Assembly (NCBI GenBank): GCA_002311385.1
Contig: DCAE01000094.1
Location: 1 to 40,617 of the forward strand
Direction of reading: 5' to 3'
Length of the DNA stretch: 40,617 bases
Source of the DNA: Dehalococcoidia bacterium UBA1141
Lineage (GTDB): Bacteria > Chloroflexota > Dehalococcoidia > Lucifugimonadales > UBA3495
Each line of letters begins with the position of its first letter. Within the stretch, counting starts at the first letter, position 1. Below are positions 26,394 through 34,087 of the stretch, in pieces. Below the pieces are notes generated by a model that saw only the letters and a program-made list of their open reading frames with translations, was not told the origin of the DNA and made no database searches. The translations under genes and the position numbers were made by a program.

Positions 26394-27167
26394 CTATATG
26401 GCCATGATGTGGTATCCGGCATCCACAGGAATCACTGAACCTGTGATTCCACTGGACAGGTCGCTACAGAGAAACAGGGCTGTATTGGCCACCTCGTCGG
26501 CGCTGATGTTCCTCTTGAGCGCCGCTTTCTCCGCGTGATGACGCCGCATATCCATAAATCCGTGAATCCCCCGGGCTGCCAGTGTTTCTAGAGGTCCGGC
26601 GGATATGGCGTTAAACCGTATGCCTCGTTCTCCGAACTCGAAGGCCAGTTGCCTAATTTCATGTTCCAGTGCGGCCTTGGCAGTGCCCATTACGTTATAT
26701 CCGGGGTACACCTTTTGCGACGCCTGGAAGGTCATAGTCAGGACACTGCCACCGTCTGTCATCAGAGGAGCAGCGTGCTTGACCAATGGGAGCAGTGAGT
26801 AGGCGCTTATTTCGAGAGCGATCCGAAAACCTTCCCGCCCGGTTTCCGAGAAATTGCCTGCCAAGTCTTCTCTATTGGCGTAGGCGATGCTATGCACCAG
26901 AAAAGAAATATCCCCAAATTCCTGCTTTACGGTCTGGAACAAAGCCTCAATCTGATCGTCGTCAGTGGCGTCGCAGGGGAGAACAATGGCCTCTTCTAAG
27001 GTGTCCGCTAGCCGGGTTACTCTTTCTTGTAGACGTTCCCCTTGATAGGTGAGAGCTAACCTAGCTCCCGCTTGACCAAGCACACGGGCTATTGACCAAG
27101 CGATACTTCGATCGTTGGCCACGCCTAGAATCACTCCTTTTTTTCCCTTCAGGTCTATCGGGTACAC
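26394..27167 (-). CDS. fabI: Enoyl-[acyl-carrier-protein] reductase (NADH), FabI
   Basis: Short-chain dehydrogenase-type enoyl-ACP reductase completing each cycle of type II fatty acid synthesis, 257 aa. The FabI-type nucleotide-binding motif is GVANDRSIAWSIA, followed by the conserved HSIAYANRE. The active site is Tyr157-x6-Lys164 in YNVMGTAK, with Tyr154 nearby, the arrangement that separates FabI from ordinary SDRs. ISAGPLETLAARGI is the substrate-binding loop. GTG at 27167 follows GGGAGG with a suitable spacer. It is the last gene of the long minus-strand block, 33 bases after the LLM oxidoreductase, so probably co-transcribed with the F420 genes. Confidence 0.96.
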   Translation of the reverse strand: MYPIDLKGKKGVILGVANDRSIAWSIARVLGQAGARLALTYQGERLQERVTRLADTLEEAIVLPCDATDDDQIEALFQTVKQEFGDISFLVHSIAYANREDLAGNFSETGREGFRIALEISAYSLLPLVKHAAPLMTDGGSVLTMTFQASQKVYPGYNVMGTAKAALEHEIRQLAFEFGERGIRFNAISAGPLETLAARGIHGFMDMRRHHAEKAALKRNISADEVANTALFLCSDLSSGITGSVIPVDAGYHIMAI

Positions 27168-27200
27168 CGGCGCCTCCCTAGATACGGCATTTCATCAATT

Positions 27201-28160
27201 CTAAGAGAAATTCGGCGCCACCTGCTCTAGAAAAACTTCCAGTTGGCGCTGGGGATCAAAACCAGCGAAACGGACGATTAAAGTCTGGGCCCCGGCTTCG
27301 ACGTACTCGGACATCCTTTCTTTAAGTCTTTCCGGTCCGCCGAAGGGTCCCCACCGTGTGCCCCAAATCTCCGCACCGTAGTAACGGGTCAACCACTCCG
27401 TGGCCTCTTTTTCGGCCTGACCTTCGTCGGAGTTCAGGTTTACCGTCATGTAAAAAGTAGCTTCAAAATTCGCAGGGTCTCGACCCAGTTCGCTGTGAAT
27501 CCCCCGCACCTTTTGGACCAATTGGGAATATTCTTCGGGCGAGTCCGAAATGGATATCAAACCGTCCCCCAATCTGGCGGCCCTGTTGATTTGAGCATCT
27601 TGCTGGGCCCGCCAATGGCTGGCCAGCAAGATGGGTACCCCTCCTGGCTGCGTATGGCGCGGTAAAATCATGGCAGCCTCAAGATTAAAATGTTTACCCG
27701 CAAAGGACACCGGTTCACCCGTGCTCAGGCCCTTCACGATCTGGACAATCTCTTCCAGCCTACCCGCCCGCTGTTTGTAGTTCAGGCCAGCGGAGAGCCA
27801 TTCCCGTTTTTGATCGTCGTTGAACGCACCACCGACACCTGCACCGATAATCATTCTGCCCTTGGATAAAAGGTCCAGCGTAGCTAGCGTCTGAGCCAGC
27901 AGAACGGGTTGACGCAATGGCGCTAAGAGCACCGCCGTGCCCAGTCGCACTCTCTGGGTATTGGCCGCAATGGCCGCCAACATCGCCAGTGGCTCAAGCC
28001 TGGGTTTAGCAGTGAGGCTGTCACCCACCCACACGGAGTCCAGTCCTGCGACTTCTACCCGGCGGGCCATTTCTAATATCAGATCGGCGTGTTCTGGCGG
28101 ATTGTCGCCGATTAGCAAGCCACGGGTCGGCAGGAGTATTCCAAGTTTTACTGTGGCCAT
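27201..28160 (-). CDS. LLM-class flavin-dependent oxidoreductase, likely F420-dependent
   Basis: Luciferase-like monooxygenase-fold enzyme, 319 aa. The TIM-barrel signatures are VEVAGLDSVWVGDS, PLAMLAAIAANTQRVRLGT, RQPVLLAQTLATLDLLSKGR and IIGAGVGGAFNDD. The order and length fit the group that includes F420-dependent reductases and Mer-like proteins. Cofactor choice (F420 or FMN) cannot be read with certainty, but its position directly downstream of cofC in the F420 cluster favours F420. The substrate is unknown. ATG at 28160 has a weak ribosome binding site (CGGACGG). The gap to cofC is 80 bases and to fabI 33. Confidence 0.88.
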   Translation of the reverse strand: MATVKLGILLPTRGLLIGDNPPEHADLILEMARRVEVAGLDSVWVGDSLTAKPRLEPLAMLAAIAANTQRVRLGTAVLLAPLRQPVLLAQTLATLDLLSKGRMIIGAGVGGAFNDDQKREWLSAGLNYKQRAGRLEEIVQIVKGLSTGEPVSFAGKHFNLEAAMILPRHTQPGGVPILLASHWRAQQDAQINRAARLGDGLISISDSPEEYSQLVQKVRGIHSELGRDPANFEATFYMTVNLNSDEGQAEKEATEWLTRYYGAEIWGTRWGPFGGPERLKERMSEYVEAGAQTLIVRFAGFDPQRQLEVFLEQVAPNFS

Positions 28161-28240
28161 ATTGCCGTCCGGTTCAATGTCTTATCCCATGCCTGATGAA
28201 TCATGACCGGTTCATTCGTCCGTCGGTATCAGCATTTTTC

Positions 28241-28903
28241 TCAAGGGAACCTGCCGGGCAGCAGACGTTCCATCAATCCAGGCTCCATGTGTTCGTAGGC
28301 CTGCAAATCGTCGGGAGTGTCTAGGTCGAAGCCCAAGCCTGGGCTATAGCAGATTGCCACAGAAATCCCCAATTGCGCTGCTTGGGAAAGGTGTCTGATA
28401 AAGCTCTTGCCGCCAAGTTCCGGCCGGAACAATTCACCTTTGGGAACCAGTATGGCATTGGTGCCACCGTCTCGCCTAGCAGGGGCAAGGCTAATATTGT
28501 TCTGCTGTCGCGATGCCTCCTGTACGCTGAGCACGTCGCTGGCCTTGATGAAAGGCAAGTCGCTTGCCAAGTACATAGCAGCACTGCCAAGCTCGAACGC
28601 CCGCTCAAAGGCTTTCCCTAGGGTATCGTTTAGGTCCTGGCCCATCTCCTCAATCCACTGACCACCGGCGTTTCGGGCTGCGTCGCGCACCCTAGTATCG
28701 CCTCCAACTACCCACAATTCGCCGATTGACGATGCTTTGACCGCCTCGGTTACCCGCCGCAACAGTCCCAATGAGAGTTCTTCCCGGTCCTCCTGAGAAA
28801 AGGATTTTGCCAACCGGGATTTACTCTCGGAAAGCGGCTTCATCGGAACAATTGTGATGATGCCCGTATTCCCGAGGTCGGGATTAGTCTGCATTTCGGG
28901 CAT
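28241..28903 (-). CDS. cofC: CofC, 2-phospholactate (or PEP) guanylyltransferase
   Basis: Nucleotidyltransferase of F420 biosynthesis, 220 aa. It activates 2-phospholactate (or phosphoenolpyruvate in other lineages) with GTP to give the donor used by CofD. The N-terminal signature is IVPMKPLSESKSRLA, then ASDLPFIKASDV (metal-binding Asp) and RRDGGTNAILVP, with the C-terminal GLGFDLDTPDDL characteristic of CofC. ATG at 28903 overlaps the cofD stop in TAATG, indicating translational coupling. The true substrate (lactate-, PEP- or glycerate-derived) cannot be told by eye. Confidence 0.94.
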   Translation of the reverse strand: MPEMQTNPDLGNTGIITIVPMKPLSESKSRLAKSFSQEDREELSLGLLRRVTEAVKASSIGELWVVGGDTRVRDAARNAGGQWIEEMGQDLNDTLGKAFERAFELGSAAMYLASDLPFIKASDVLSVQEASRQQNNISLAPARRDGGTNAILVPKGELFRPELGGKSFIRHLSQAAQLGISVAICYSPGLGFDLDTPDDLQAYEHMEPGLMERLLPGRFP

Positions 28904-29838
28904 TACCCGTTGCTCAAGGCAATGAGCGATTGGGCCAGAGCAACTTTATCGGATTCAGATTGCATGATGATTGAGTCTACCACCGGTCTTACTCCCAAAT
29001 CATCTATCTGAGGACTCAAGTAGGAGTCTTGATTGTCTATGACTAGGATATCGCAAAAGTCCTTGTATAGGCTGGCTATTCCAACACAGGACACTTCCTG
29101 GCCGAGCTCCGCCATTATTTTACCAGCCGGTCCCTTGACAGCGTCACCACCCACGATGGGACTCACAGCTATCTTCATGGCAGGCGATGTCTTGAGACTA
29201 TCTACGACCCCTGGCAAGGCTAGAATGGGGCCCAGACTCAAAGCAGGGTTGGAAGGACAGAACACGATGAGCACGGCGTCGTTCAAGGCGGAAACCAATG
29301 GCGGAGACGGTCTGGCCGCTTCCGCTCCCACATACGTGATCGACTGTATCACCGGCTCGGCCCTCTGCCGCACGAAATACTCCTGCATGGACAGGTCGCC
29401 ACCGGGCGTGCCAAGAACCGTACGCACCGAGTCGTCGCTCATGGGAATCACTGTGTGCCGGACACCCAGGCTCTCGCAAAGCTCCCGAGTAACCTGGGAT
29501 AGCGTAGCCCCTTGGCCCAAAAGCTGAGTACGGCGAATATGTGTGGCAAAATCTCGGTCTCCTAGGTTGAACCAAGCGTCTGCCCCGTATTGCTTCAGCA
29601 TGTTTAAAGCAGTGAATGTGTCGCCCTGAATCCCCCAGCCAAATTGAGGGTCGGACAACCCCGCCAGCGTATACATCATGGTGTCCAAGTCGGGGGAAAC
29701 ATGCAGACCGTGGAAGGAATCGTCATCGCCTGTGTTCACGCAAATCACTAGGCGTTCGGGAGGGATAATCAAAGACAAGCCCAAGGCCAGTTTCGCGCCA
29801 CCCACTCCGCCTGCGAAAGCCAGGATTTTGCCGTCCAT
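28903..29838 (-). CDS. cofD: CofD, 2-phospho-L-lactate transferase
   Basis: Transfers the phospholactyl (or phosphoenolpyruvyl) group from the CofC product to Fo, making F420-0 or its dehydro form; 311 aa from ATG 29838. The N-terminal FAGGVGGAKLALGLS, then NTGDDDSFHGLHVSPDLD, ALNMLKQYGADAWFNLGDRD and SPIVGGDAVKGPAGKIM are strong CofD/FbiA signatures. The open frame starts one codon earlier at a TTG; I prefer the ATG. No Shine-Dalgarno site is visible in front of it. A 152-base gap containing a pair of direct repeats separates it from cofH. It is translationally coupled to cofC. Confidence 0.95.
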   Translation of the reverse strand: MDGKILAFAGGVGGAKLALGLSLIIPPERLVICVNTGDDDSFHGLHVSPDLDTMMYTLAGLSDPQFGWGIQGDTFTALNMLKQYGADAWFNLGDRDFATHIRRTQLLGQGATLSQVTRELCESLGVRHTVIPMSDDSVRTVLGTPGGDLSMQEYFVRQRAEPVIQSITYVGAEAARPSPPLVSALNDAVLIVFCPSNPALSLGPILALPGVVDSLKTSPAMKIAVSPIVGGDAVKGPAGKIMAELGQEVSCVGIASLYKDFCDILVIDNQDSYLSPQIDDLGVRPVVDSIIMQSESDKVALAQSLIALSNG

Positions 29839-29867
29839 CAAAAAGACTTACGACGCCGGGTCAGTGT

Positions 29868-29907
29868 GGCCAATTGAAAAACCAGGCAGCGCGGCCATTG
29901 GAAAAAT
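29868..29907. repeat. Imperfect direct repeat upstream of cofD
   Basis: GGCCAATTGAAAAA at 29868-29881 and GGCCATTGGAAAAA at 29893-29906 lie 25 bases apart, in the gap between cofH and cofD. Each unit carries a run of five or more A/T bases. It may be an operator or UTR element for cofD, or chance; there is no further support. Confidence 0.35.
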
Positions 29908-29990
29908 AACCGGTGAGTTAGACCGGAATGTAGCCTTGGAAATAGCGATTCGGAGCCCTTTGAGGATTAGGAACAGGTTTGGCCTTTGGT

Positions 29991-31331
29991 TCACCCGGAG
30001 GTCCCCGATGGTGTCGCTGCGGGCGCTGAATCAGCTTCTTTATTTGCATGCTTGGGATGCTGGAAGCGGAAGTTCTCCATTTGGACCAGCATGTTATAGG
30101 ATCCAAACAGGTCTTCCACGTTGTCTCCCACCAGATCCAGCGGATCCATTTCTTCGTCTGTGTCGCTGAACACTCGGCGTGTCGTGTAGGTAGTGTACCG
30201 CTCGGCCGGGATTCTACCCGCTTGGCGAATCATCTGGCGAAATTCCGAAGGCCTCATCAGCTGACCGTGCTGCGCTCCTGCAGACGTGGATATGGACTCG
30301 TTGATCAAGGTTCCCCCAAGGTCGTTGACGCCGGCAGTCAGCAGAAGTTGGGATACCCTTGAGCCTTCTTTGACCCAGGAGGCCTGAATGTTGGGTATCC
30401 AATTGTTGAGCATGATTCGAGCGATGGCGTGAACCTTGATAACGTCGGTGCCGGATGGCCCAGAGCGTACATTTTCCACCAGCTTTTGCAGGAACATGGG
30501 CGCTTCCGAGGCGACGAAGGACAGAGGGACGAACTCGGTTATGCCACCGGTGCGCTTCTGAATGTCTCTGATATAAGCTATGTGGTCGGCCAATTGGGCA
30601 TTGGTTTCCAGATGCCCGAACATGACCGTCGATGTCGTGGGTATGCCAAGTTCGTGGGCCGTGGTTATCACCTCGGTCCATTGGTCCACGCGGATGCGGC
30701 CAGGGGATATGATGTCCCGCAGTTCTTGGTCCAGCACCTCGGCCGATGTGCCGGGTAGGCTGCCGACACCAGCATTTTTCAGCCTTTGCAGGTACTCCTT
30801 GATGCTAATCTTAGAGCGGGTTGAGCCGTAGAGCACTTCCTCCGGGGAGAAGCCGTGGATGTGCATGTCGGGCAATTCGGCCTTTATTGCCTCGCACAAC
30901 TTTATGTAAAGGTCGCCTTCCATCTGAGGAGGCAAACCGGCTTGGACACACACCTCGGTCGCGCCGTAATCCCAGGCTTCCTTGGCCCGGCGGACAATCT
31001 CATTCAACGGCAGGAAATAGCCCTGCTCCTCTCGGTAATCCCGGCTGAAGGCACAGAATCCACAGCGTTTGATGCAAACGTTGGTAAAGTTGATGTTGCG
31101 ATTGACAACGTAGGTCACCACATCACCGACCGTGCGGCGCCGCAGTTCGTCGGCGGTCATGACCATAGCGTTATATTCGGCTCCGGATGTCTCAAACAGG
31201 ACGGTTGCCTCTGAAGCCGTTATATCCTCGCCTTCCAGCGCCCGATTCAGTATCCCGGCAACCTGGGTGTCCAAGTTAGAGAGAAGCCCTTCCACACCAC
31301 CAGTACTGGACTGTTGGTTAATTTCCGGCAT
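29991..31331 (-). CDS. cofH: CofH, Fo synthase subunit 2
   Basis: Radical-SAM enzyme that, with CofG, makes 7,8-didemethyl-8-hydroxy-5-deazariboflavin (Fo) from tyrosine and the pyrimidine diaminouracil; 446 aa from the chosen ATG. The iron-sulfur cysteines are Cys86, Cys90 and Cys93 in NVCIKRCGFCAF. CofH-type signatures include ATEVCVQAGLPPQ, YGSTRSKISIKEYLQ, TSAEVLDQELRDIISPGRI and ESISTSAGAQHG. The frame is open back to 31424, but ATG 31331 has AAGGGGG upstream, gives a normal N-terminus, and reduces the overlap with cofG to 14 bases. It is a separate protein from CofG rather than an FbiC fusion. Confidence 0.95.
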   Translation of the reverse strand: MPEINQQSSTGGVEGLLSNLDTQVAGILNRALEGEDITASEATVLFETSGAEYNAMVMTADELRRRTVGDVVTYVVNRNINFTNVCIKRCGFCAFSRDYREEQGYFLPLNEIVRRAKEAWDYGATEVCVQAGLPPQMEGDLYIKLCEAIKAELPDMHIHGFSPEEVLYGSTRSKISIKEYLQRLKNAGVGSLPGTSAEVLDQELRDIISPGRIRVDQWTEVITTAHELGIPTTSTVMFGHLETNAQLADHIAYIRDIQKRTGGITEFVPLSFVASEAPMFLQKLVENVRSGPSGTDVIKVHAIARIMLNNWIPNIQASWVKEGSRVSQLLLTAGVNDLGGTLINESISTSAGAQHGQLMRPSEFRQMIRQAGRIPAERYTTYTTRRVFSDTDEEMDPLDLVGDNVEDLFGSYNMLVQMENFRFQHPKHANKEADSAPAATPSGTSG

Positions 31332-32580
31332 AACGTTGAATTCCCCCTTGAACGTATCCATCGCTATCAGACAGTGCCGCCACGGTGGCCCTAATCGGCT
31401 CCGGAACCCAAGTATCCGGCGCATTGATGTATTCAGGGTAAATTGGTAGCCTGGGCTTAAGTTCGAACCCTTTGGCCGCAGTCCGGTCTCGCAATTGATT
31501 CAGGCCAGGCCAGGGTGCCTCCGGGTTCACAAAGTCAATTGTCAGGGGTGAAACGCCGCCCCAATCGTTTATGCCCGCATCAAGGTAAATTTCATAGTCG
31601 TCGGCGCTCAAGTTGGGTGGCACTTGAACGTTCATGTCAGGACCTAGCAGCAAGCGGGCCACCGCTACGGTCCAAAGCAGTTCTTCCGCCTCAGCGTGGG
31701 GAGAACTAGCCATGGGCGTTTCAGGTTTCGCCCGGAAGTTTTGAATTATCACTTCCTGTACGTGTCCAAAGGTTGCGTGAAGCCGACGAATCGCTAATAA
31801 AGCGTCGATGCGCTCTTGGCGAGACTCGCCGATTCCTATGAGGATACCTGTCGTGAAGGGCACACGCAACTCCCCGGCGATCTCGATTGTGCGGAGCCGC
31901 ACCCTGGGGCGTTTGCTGGGAGCGAACTCGTGGGGGCCGCCTCTCTCATACAGGTTCTGACTGGTACTCTCCAACATCAAGCCCATGGAAGGATTATAAG
32001 GCTGTAGAAGGGCCATCTCTCTCCGGCTCATTGTGCCGGGGTTGGCATGGGGCAACATCTGGGTTTCCTCAGCGACCAGCTTGCACACGTGGGCCACATA
32101 TTCCAACGTGGTGGAAAATCCCCTGTGTTCCAGCCAGTCTTTAGCCTCAGGATATCTCTGTTCTGGTCGCTCGCCCAAAGTGAAAAGCGCCTCGGTGCAG
32201 CCCAAACTTTGCCCAGCCCGTGCCACGTCCAATACTTCCTCGGGAGTCATGAACAGGTTCCCGGCGGCGGCGGAAGGGTCCTGGCGGAAAGTGCAGTAGC
32301 CGCAGAAATCCCGACACAGCCTCGTCAAAGGGATAAATACCTTGGGGGAGAAGGTTACTGTGGTGCCTTTGCCTTGGTTTCGAAGCTGGGCCGCCACAGA
32401 ACATATATCTGAAAGGCGGCTGCCATCTACGCCTACCAAAACCGCCGACTGCTCTTCGCCGATGGTTGCTCCGTGGGCTGCAGCTTCCAGCAATTCGTCC
32501 AGGGGAAGCAAGAGCGAGTCCTCGGTTTCAACGCCTTGGTGGCGCGGAGCAGGCGCAGACTCCAATGTTGTCAAATCCAC
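31318..32580 (-). CDS. cofG: CofG, Fo synthase subunit 1
   Basis: Radical-SAM subunit of Fo synthase, 420 aa, which performs the cyclisation step after CofH condenses its two substrates. The [4Fe-4S] cysteines are Cys89, Cys93 and Cys96 in RLCRDFCGYCTF. Typical CofG segments are TFSPKVFIPLTRLC, HANPGTMSRREMALL, GLMLESTSQNLYERGGPHEF, TGILIGIGESRQERIDAL and ISPLTIDFVNPE-like SPLTIDFVNPEAPWP near the C-terminus. GTG at 32580 lacks a strong ribosome binding site (GAG four bases away). It overlaps cofH by 14 bases and is the first gene of the F420 run, with a 326-base gap from ruvB. Confidence 0.95.
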   Translation of the reverse strand: MDLTTLESAPAPRHQGVETEDSLLLPLDELLEAAAHGATIGEEQSAVLVGVDGSRLSDICSVAAQLRNQGKGTTVTFSPKVFIPLTRLCRDFCGYCTFRQDPSAAAGNLFMTPEEVLDVARAGQSLGCTEALFTLGERPEQRYPEAKDWLEHRGFSTTLEYVAHVCKLVAEETQMLPHANPGTMSRREMALLQPYNPSMGLMLESTSQNLYERGGPHEFAPSKRPRVRLRTIEIAGELRVPFTTGILIGIGESRQERIDALLAIRRLHATFGHVQEVIIQNFRAKPETPMASSPHAEAEELLWTVAVARLLLGPDMNVQVPPNLSADDYEIYLDAGINDWGGVSPLTIDFVNPEAPWPGLNQLRDRTAAKGFELKPRLPIYPEYINAPDTWVPEPIRATVAALSDSDGYVQGGIQRYAGN

Positions 32581-32906
32581 AAGGCTCTCATTTTATTTAG
32601 AAAGGCGGTAATTCCCTTGAATCAACCGAATGATTAAATCGGCCTGAATATTGTAGTCCCAGATTCACACGCAAGGCAAATCAAGAGAGCTTCTGGTGTA
32701 CGAATAATCCTCTGTATCGGGCAATAATTTAAGCTTTAACCGTCAGAATCTCCCCATATATTCTCATCCCGACGAGCGGACTAGCATGAATAGTTTGAGC
32801 GAAGCGTAAATATTCTTCGCCCCACTCAGAATGACAGCACTGTGGCGTAAATCGATTCTAGGGGAAACCGCGGCGTTCAGAAGCAGAATGTACAGCCTTT
32901 GATGTC
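32581..32906. other. Intergenic region upstream of cofG
   Basis: About 326 bases between ruvB and cofG. It contains a palindromic element at 32796-32828 (separate entry) and one copy of a 14-base repeat at 32849-32862. No ribosome binding site or credible open frame lies here. It is the likely location of a promoter for the cofGHDC run, which I could not identify confidently. Confidence 0.5.
32796..32828. repeat. REP-like imperfect palindrome
   Basis: TGAGCGAAG at 32796-32804 faces CTTCGC at 32815-32820 and CTCA at 32825-32828, followed by GAATGACA. This arrangement (TTCTTCGC, then CTCAGAATGACA) recalls short palindromic dispersed repeats seen in many bacterial genomes. Only one copy is in this window, so the repeat status is unproven. 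Confidence 0.35.
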
Positions 32907-33935
32907 CTAGAAACCGGACAACCTGGCTTGGTCGTTGGGGTCCAACTTGGAATAGGGACGGCCCAGGTAATCGTGGGCCAGCTTGGTTGCAACTCGCCCT
33001 CTGGGTGTTCGATCTATGAATCCCAATTGCAAAAGATAAGGTTCCCATACGTCCATTATGGTGTCTGAATCTTCGTGGATAGACGCCGCCAGCGTTTCTA
33101 AACCTACCGGTCCGCCGGAGAATTTATCGATTATGCTCTCCAACAGTCGACGGTCGGACTGGTCCAAACCCAATTCGTCAACCTGAAGCTGGGCCAAAGC
33201 GTCCCTGGCGACGGGTCCGGTGACCCTATTGTCTGCTTTAACCAAGGCGAAGTCCCTGGAGCGCTTCAGCAGCCTATTGGCGATTCTGGGAGTGCCGCGG
33301 GAGCGGCAAGCAATCTCATCAACCCCTTGCTGGTCTGCCTCGACGTCCAAAATCCTGGCGGAACGCTGCACAATCACCTTCATCTCGGAGGTGTCGTAGT
33401 ACTCCAGCCGGAACACTGATCCGAACCGGTCTCGCAAGGGGGCGGAAATCATGGAATAGCGGGTGGTTGCGCCGATGAGGGTGAAGGGGTTTATACGCAG
33501 GTTGACGTTCCGTGCCGCCAGTCCTTTGCCGACCATCCAGGATAAGAAGAAATCCTCCATCGCCGAGTAGAGAACCTCTTCAACTACCCGATTCAAACGG
33601 TGAACCTCGTCGATAAACAGCACGTCTCCGGGCTGCAGACTGGTTAGAATGGCCGCCATATCCCCGGCCCGTTCAATAGCGGGACCGGAAGTGACCCTGA
33701 TTTCCACACCCATTTCTTGGGCAATGATGTGGGCCAAGGTGGTCTTTCCGAGACCAGGTGGTCCGTAAATGATGACGTGGTCCAAAGACTCTTCTCGAAT
33801 CTTGCACGCCTGGATAGCTATGCTAAGGTTCTCTTTGGTCTGGTTCTGACCTACGAAATCCTCAAGCCGCTTTGGTCTCAGCGACATGTCTAGGTCGTCG
33901 TCTTGAACCGCACCCGAGACTAGACGCTCGGTCAT
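32907..33935 (-). CDS. ruvB: RuvB, Holliday junction branch-migration ATPase
   Basis: Hexameric AAA+ motor of the RuvAB complex, 342 aa. Walker A is GPPGLGKTT (Lys64), Walker B is LFIDEVHRL (Asp109, Glu110), and the sensor 1 and arginine-finger region is GATTRYSMISAPLRDRFG. The presensor loop is YSAMEDFFLSWMVGKG, and the C-terminal winged helix ends with DRTPRGRVATKLAHDYLG. The frame is open to a GTG at 33950, but ATG 33935 has GAGGGG a few bases upstream and gives the usual start MTERLVSG, so I chose it. No ruvA or ruvC is adjacent, so it is separated from its partners. Confidence 0.97.
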   Translation of the reverse strand: MTERLVSGAVQDDDLDMSLRPKRLEDFVGQNQTKENLSIAIQACKIREESLDHVIIYGPPGLGKTTLAHIIAQEMGVEIRVTSGPAIERAGDMAAILTSLQPGDVLFIDEVHRLNRVVEEVLYSAMEDFFLSWMVGKGLAARNVNLRINPFTLIGATTRYSMISAPLRDRFGSVFRLEYYDTSEMKVIVQRSARILDVEADQQGVDEIACRSRGTPRIANRLLKRSRDFALVKADNRVTGPVARDALAQLQVDELGLDQSDRRLLESIIDKFSGGPVGLETLAASIHEDSDTIMDVWEPYLLQLGFIDRTPRGRVATKLAHDYLGRPYSKLDPNDQARLSGF

Positions 33936-34087
33936 AGATCCCCTCAACACAGCACTGGTTTCAAAATCGGATTGTTTGGTAGAGATATTTGGTCCACTTC
34001 TCTAAAATCGATTCTAGGCCAGGGTCTAATCACCGTCAAGGAATAGCAGTCACAGAAAATGCCGGTTCTGGTTGATTGAGCACAGGC

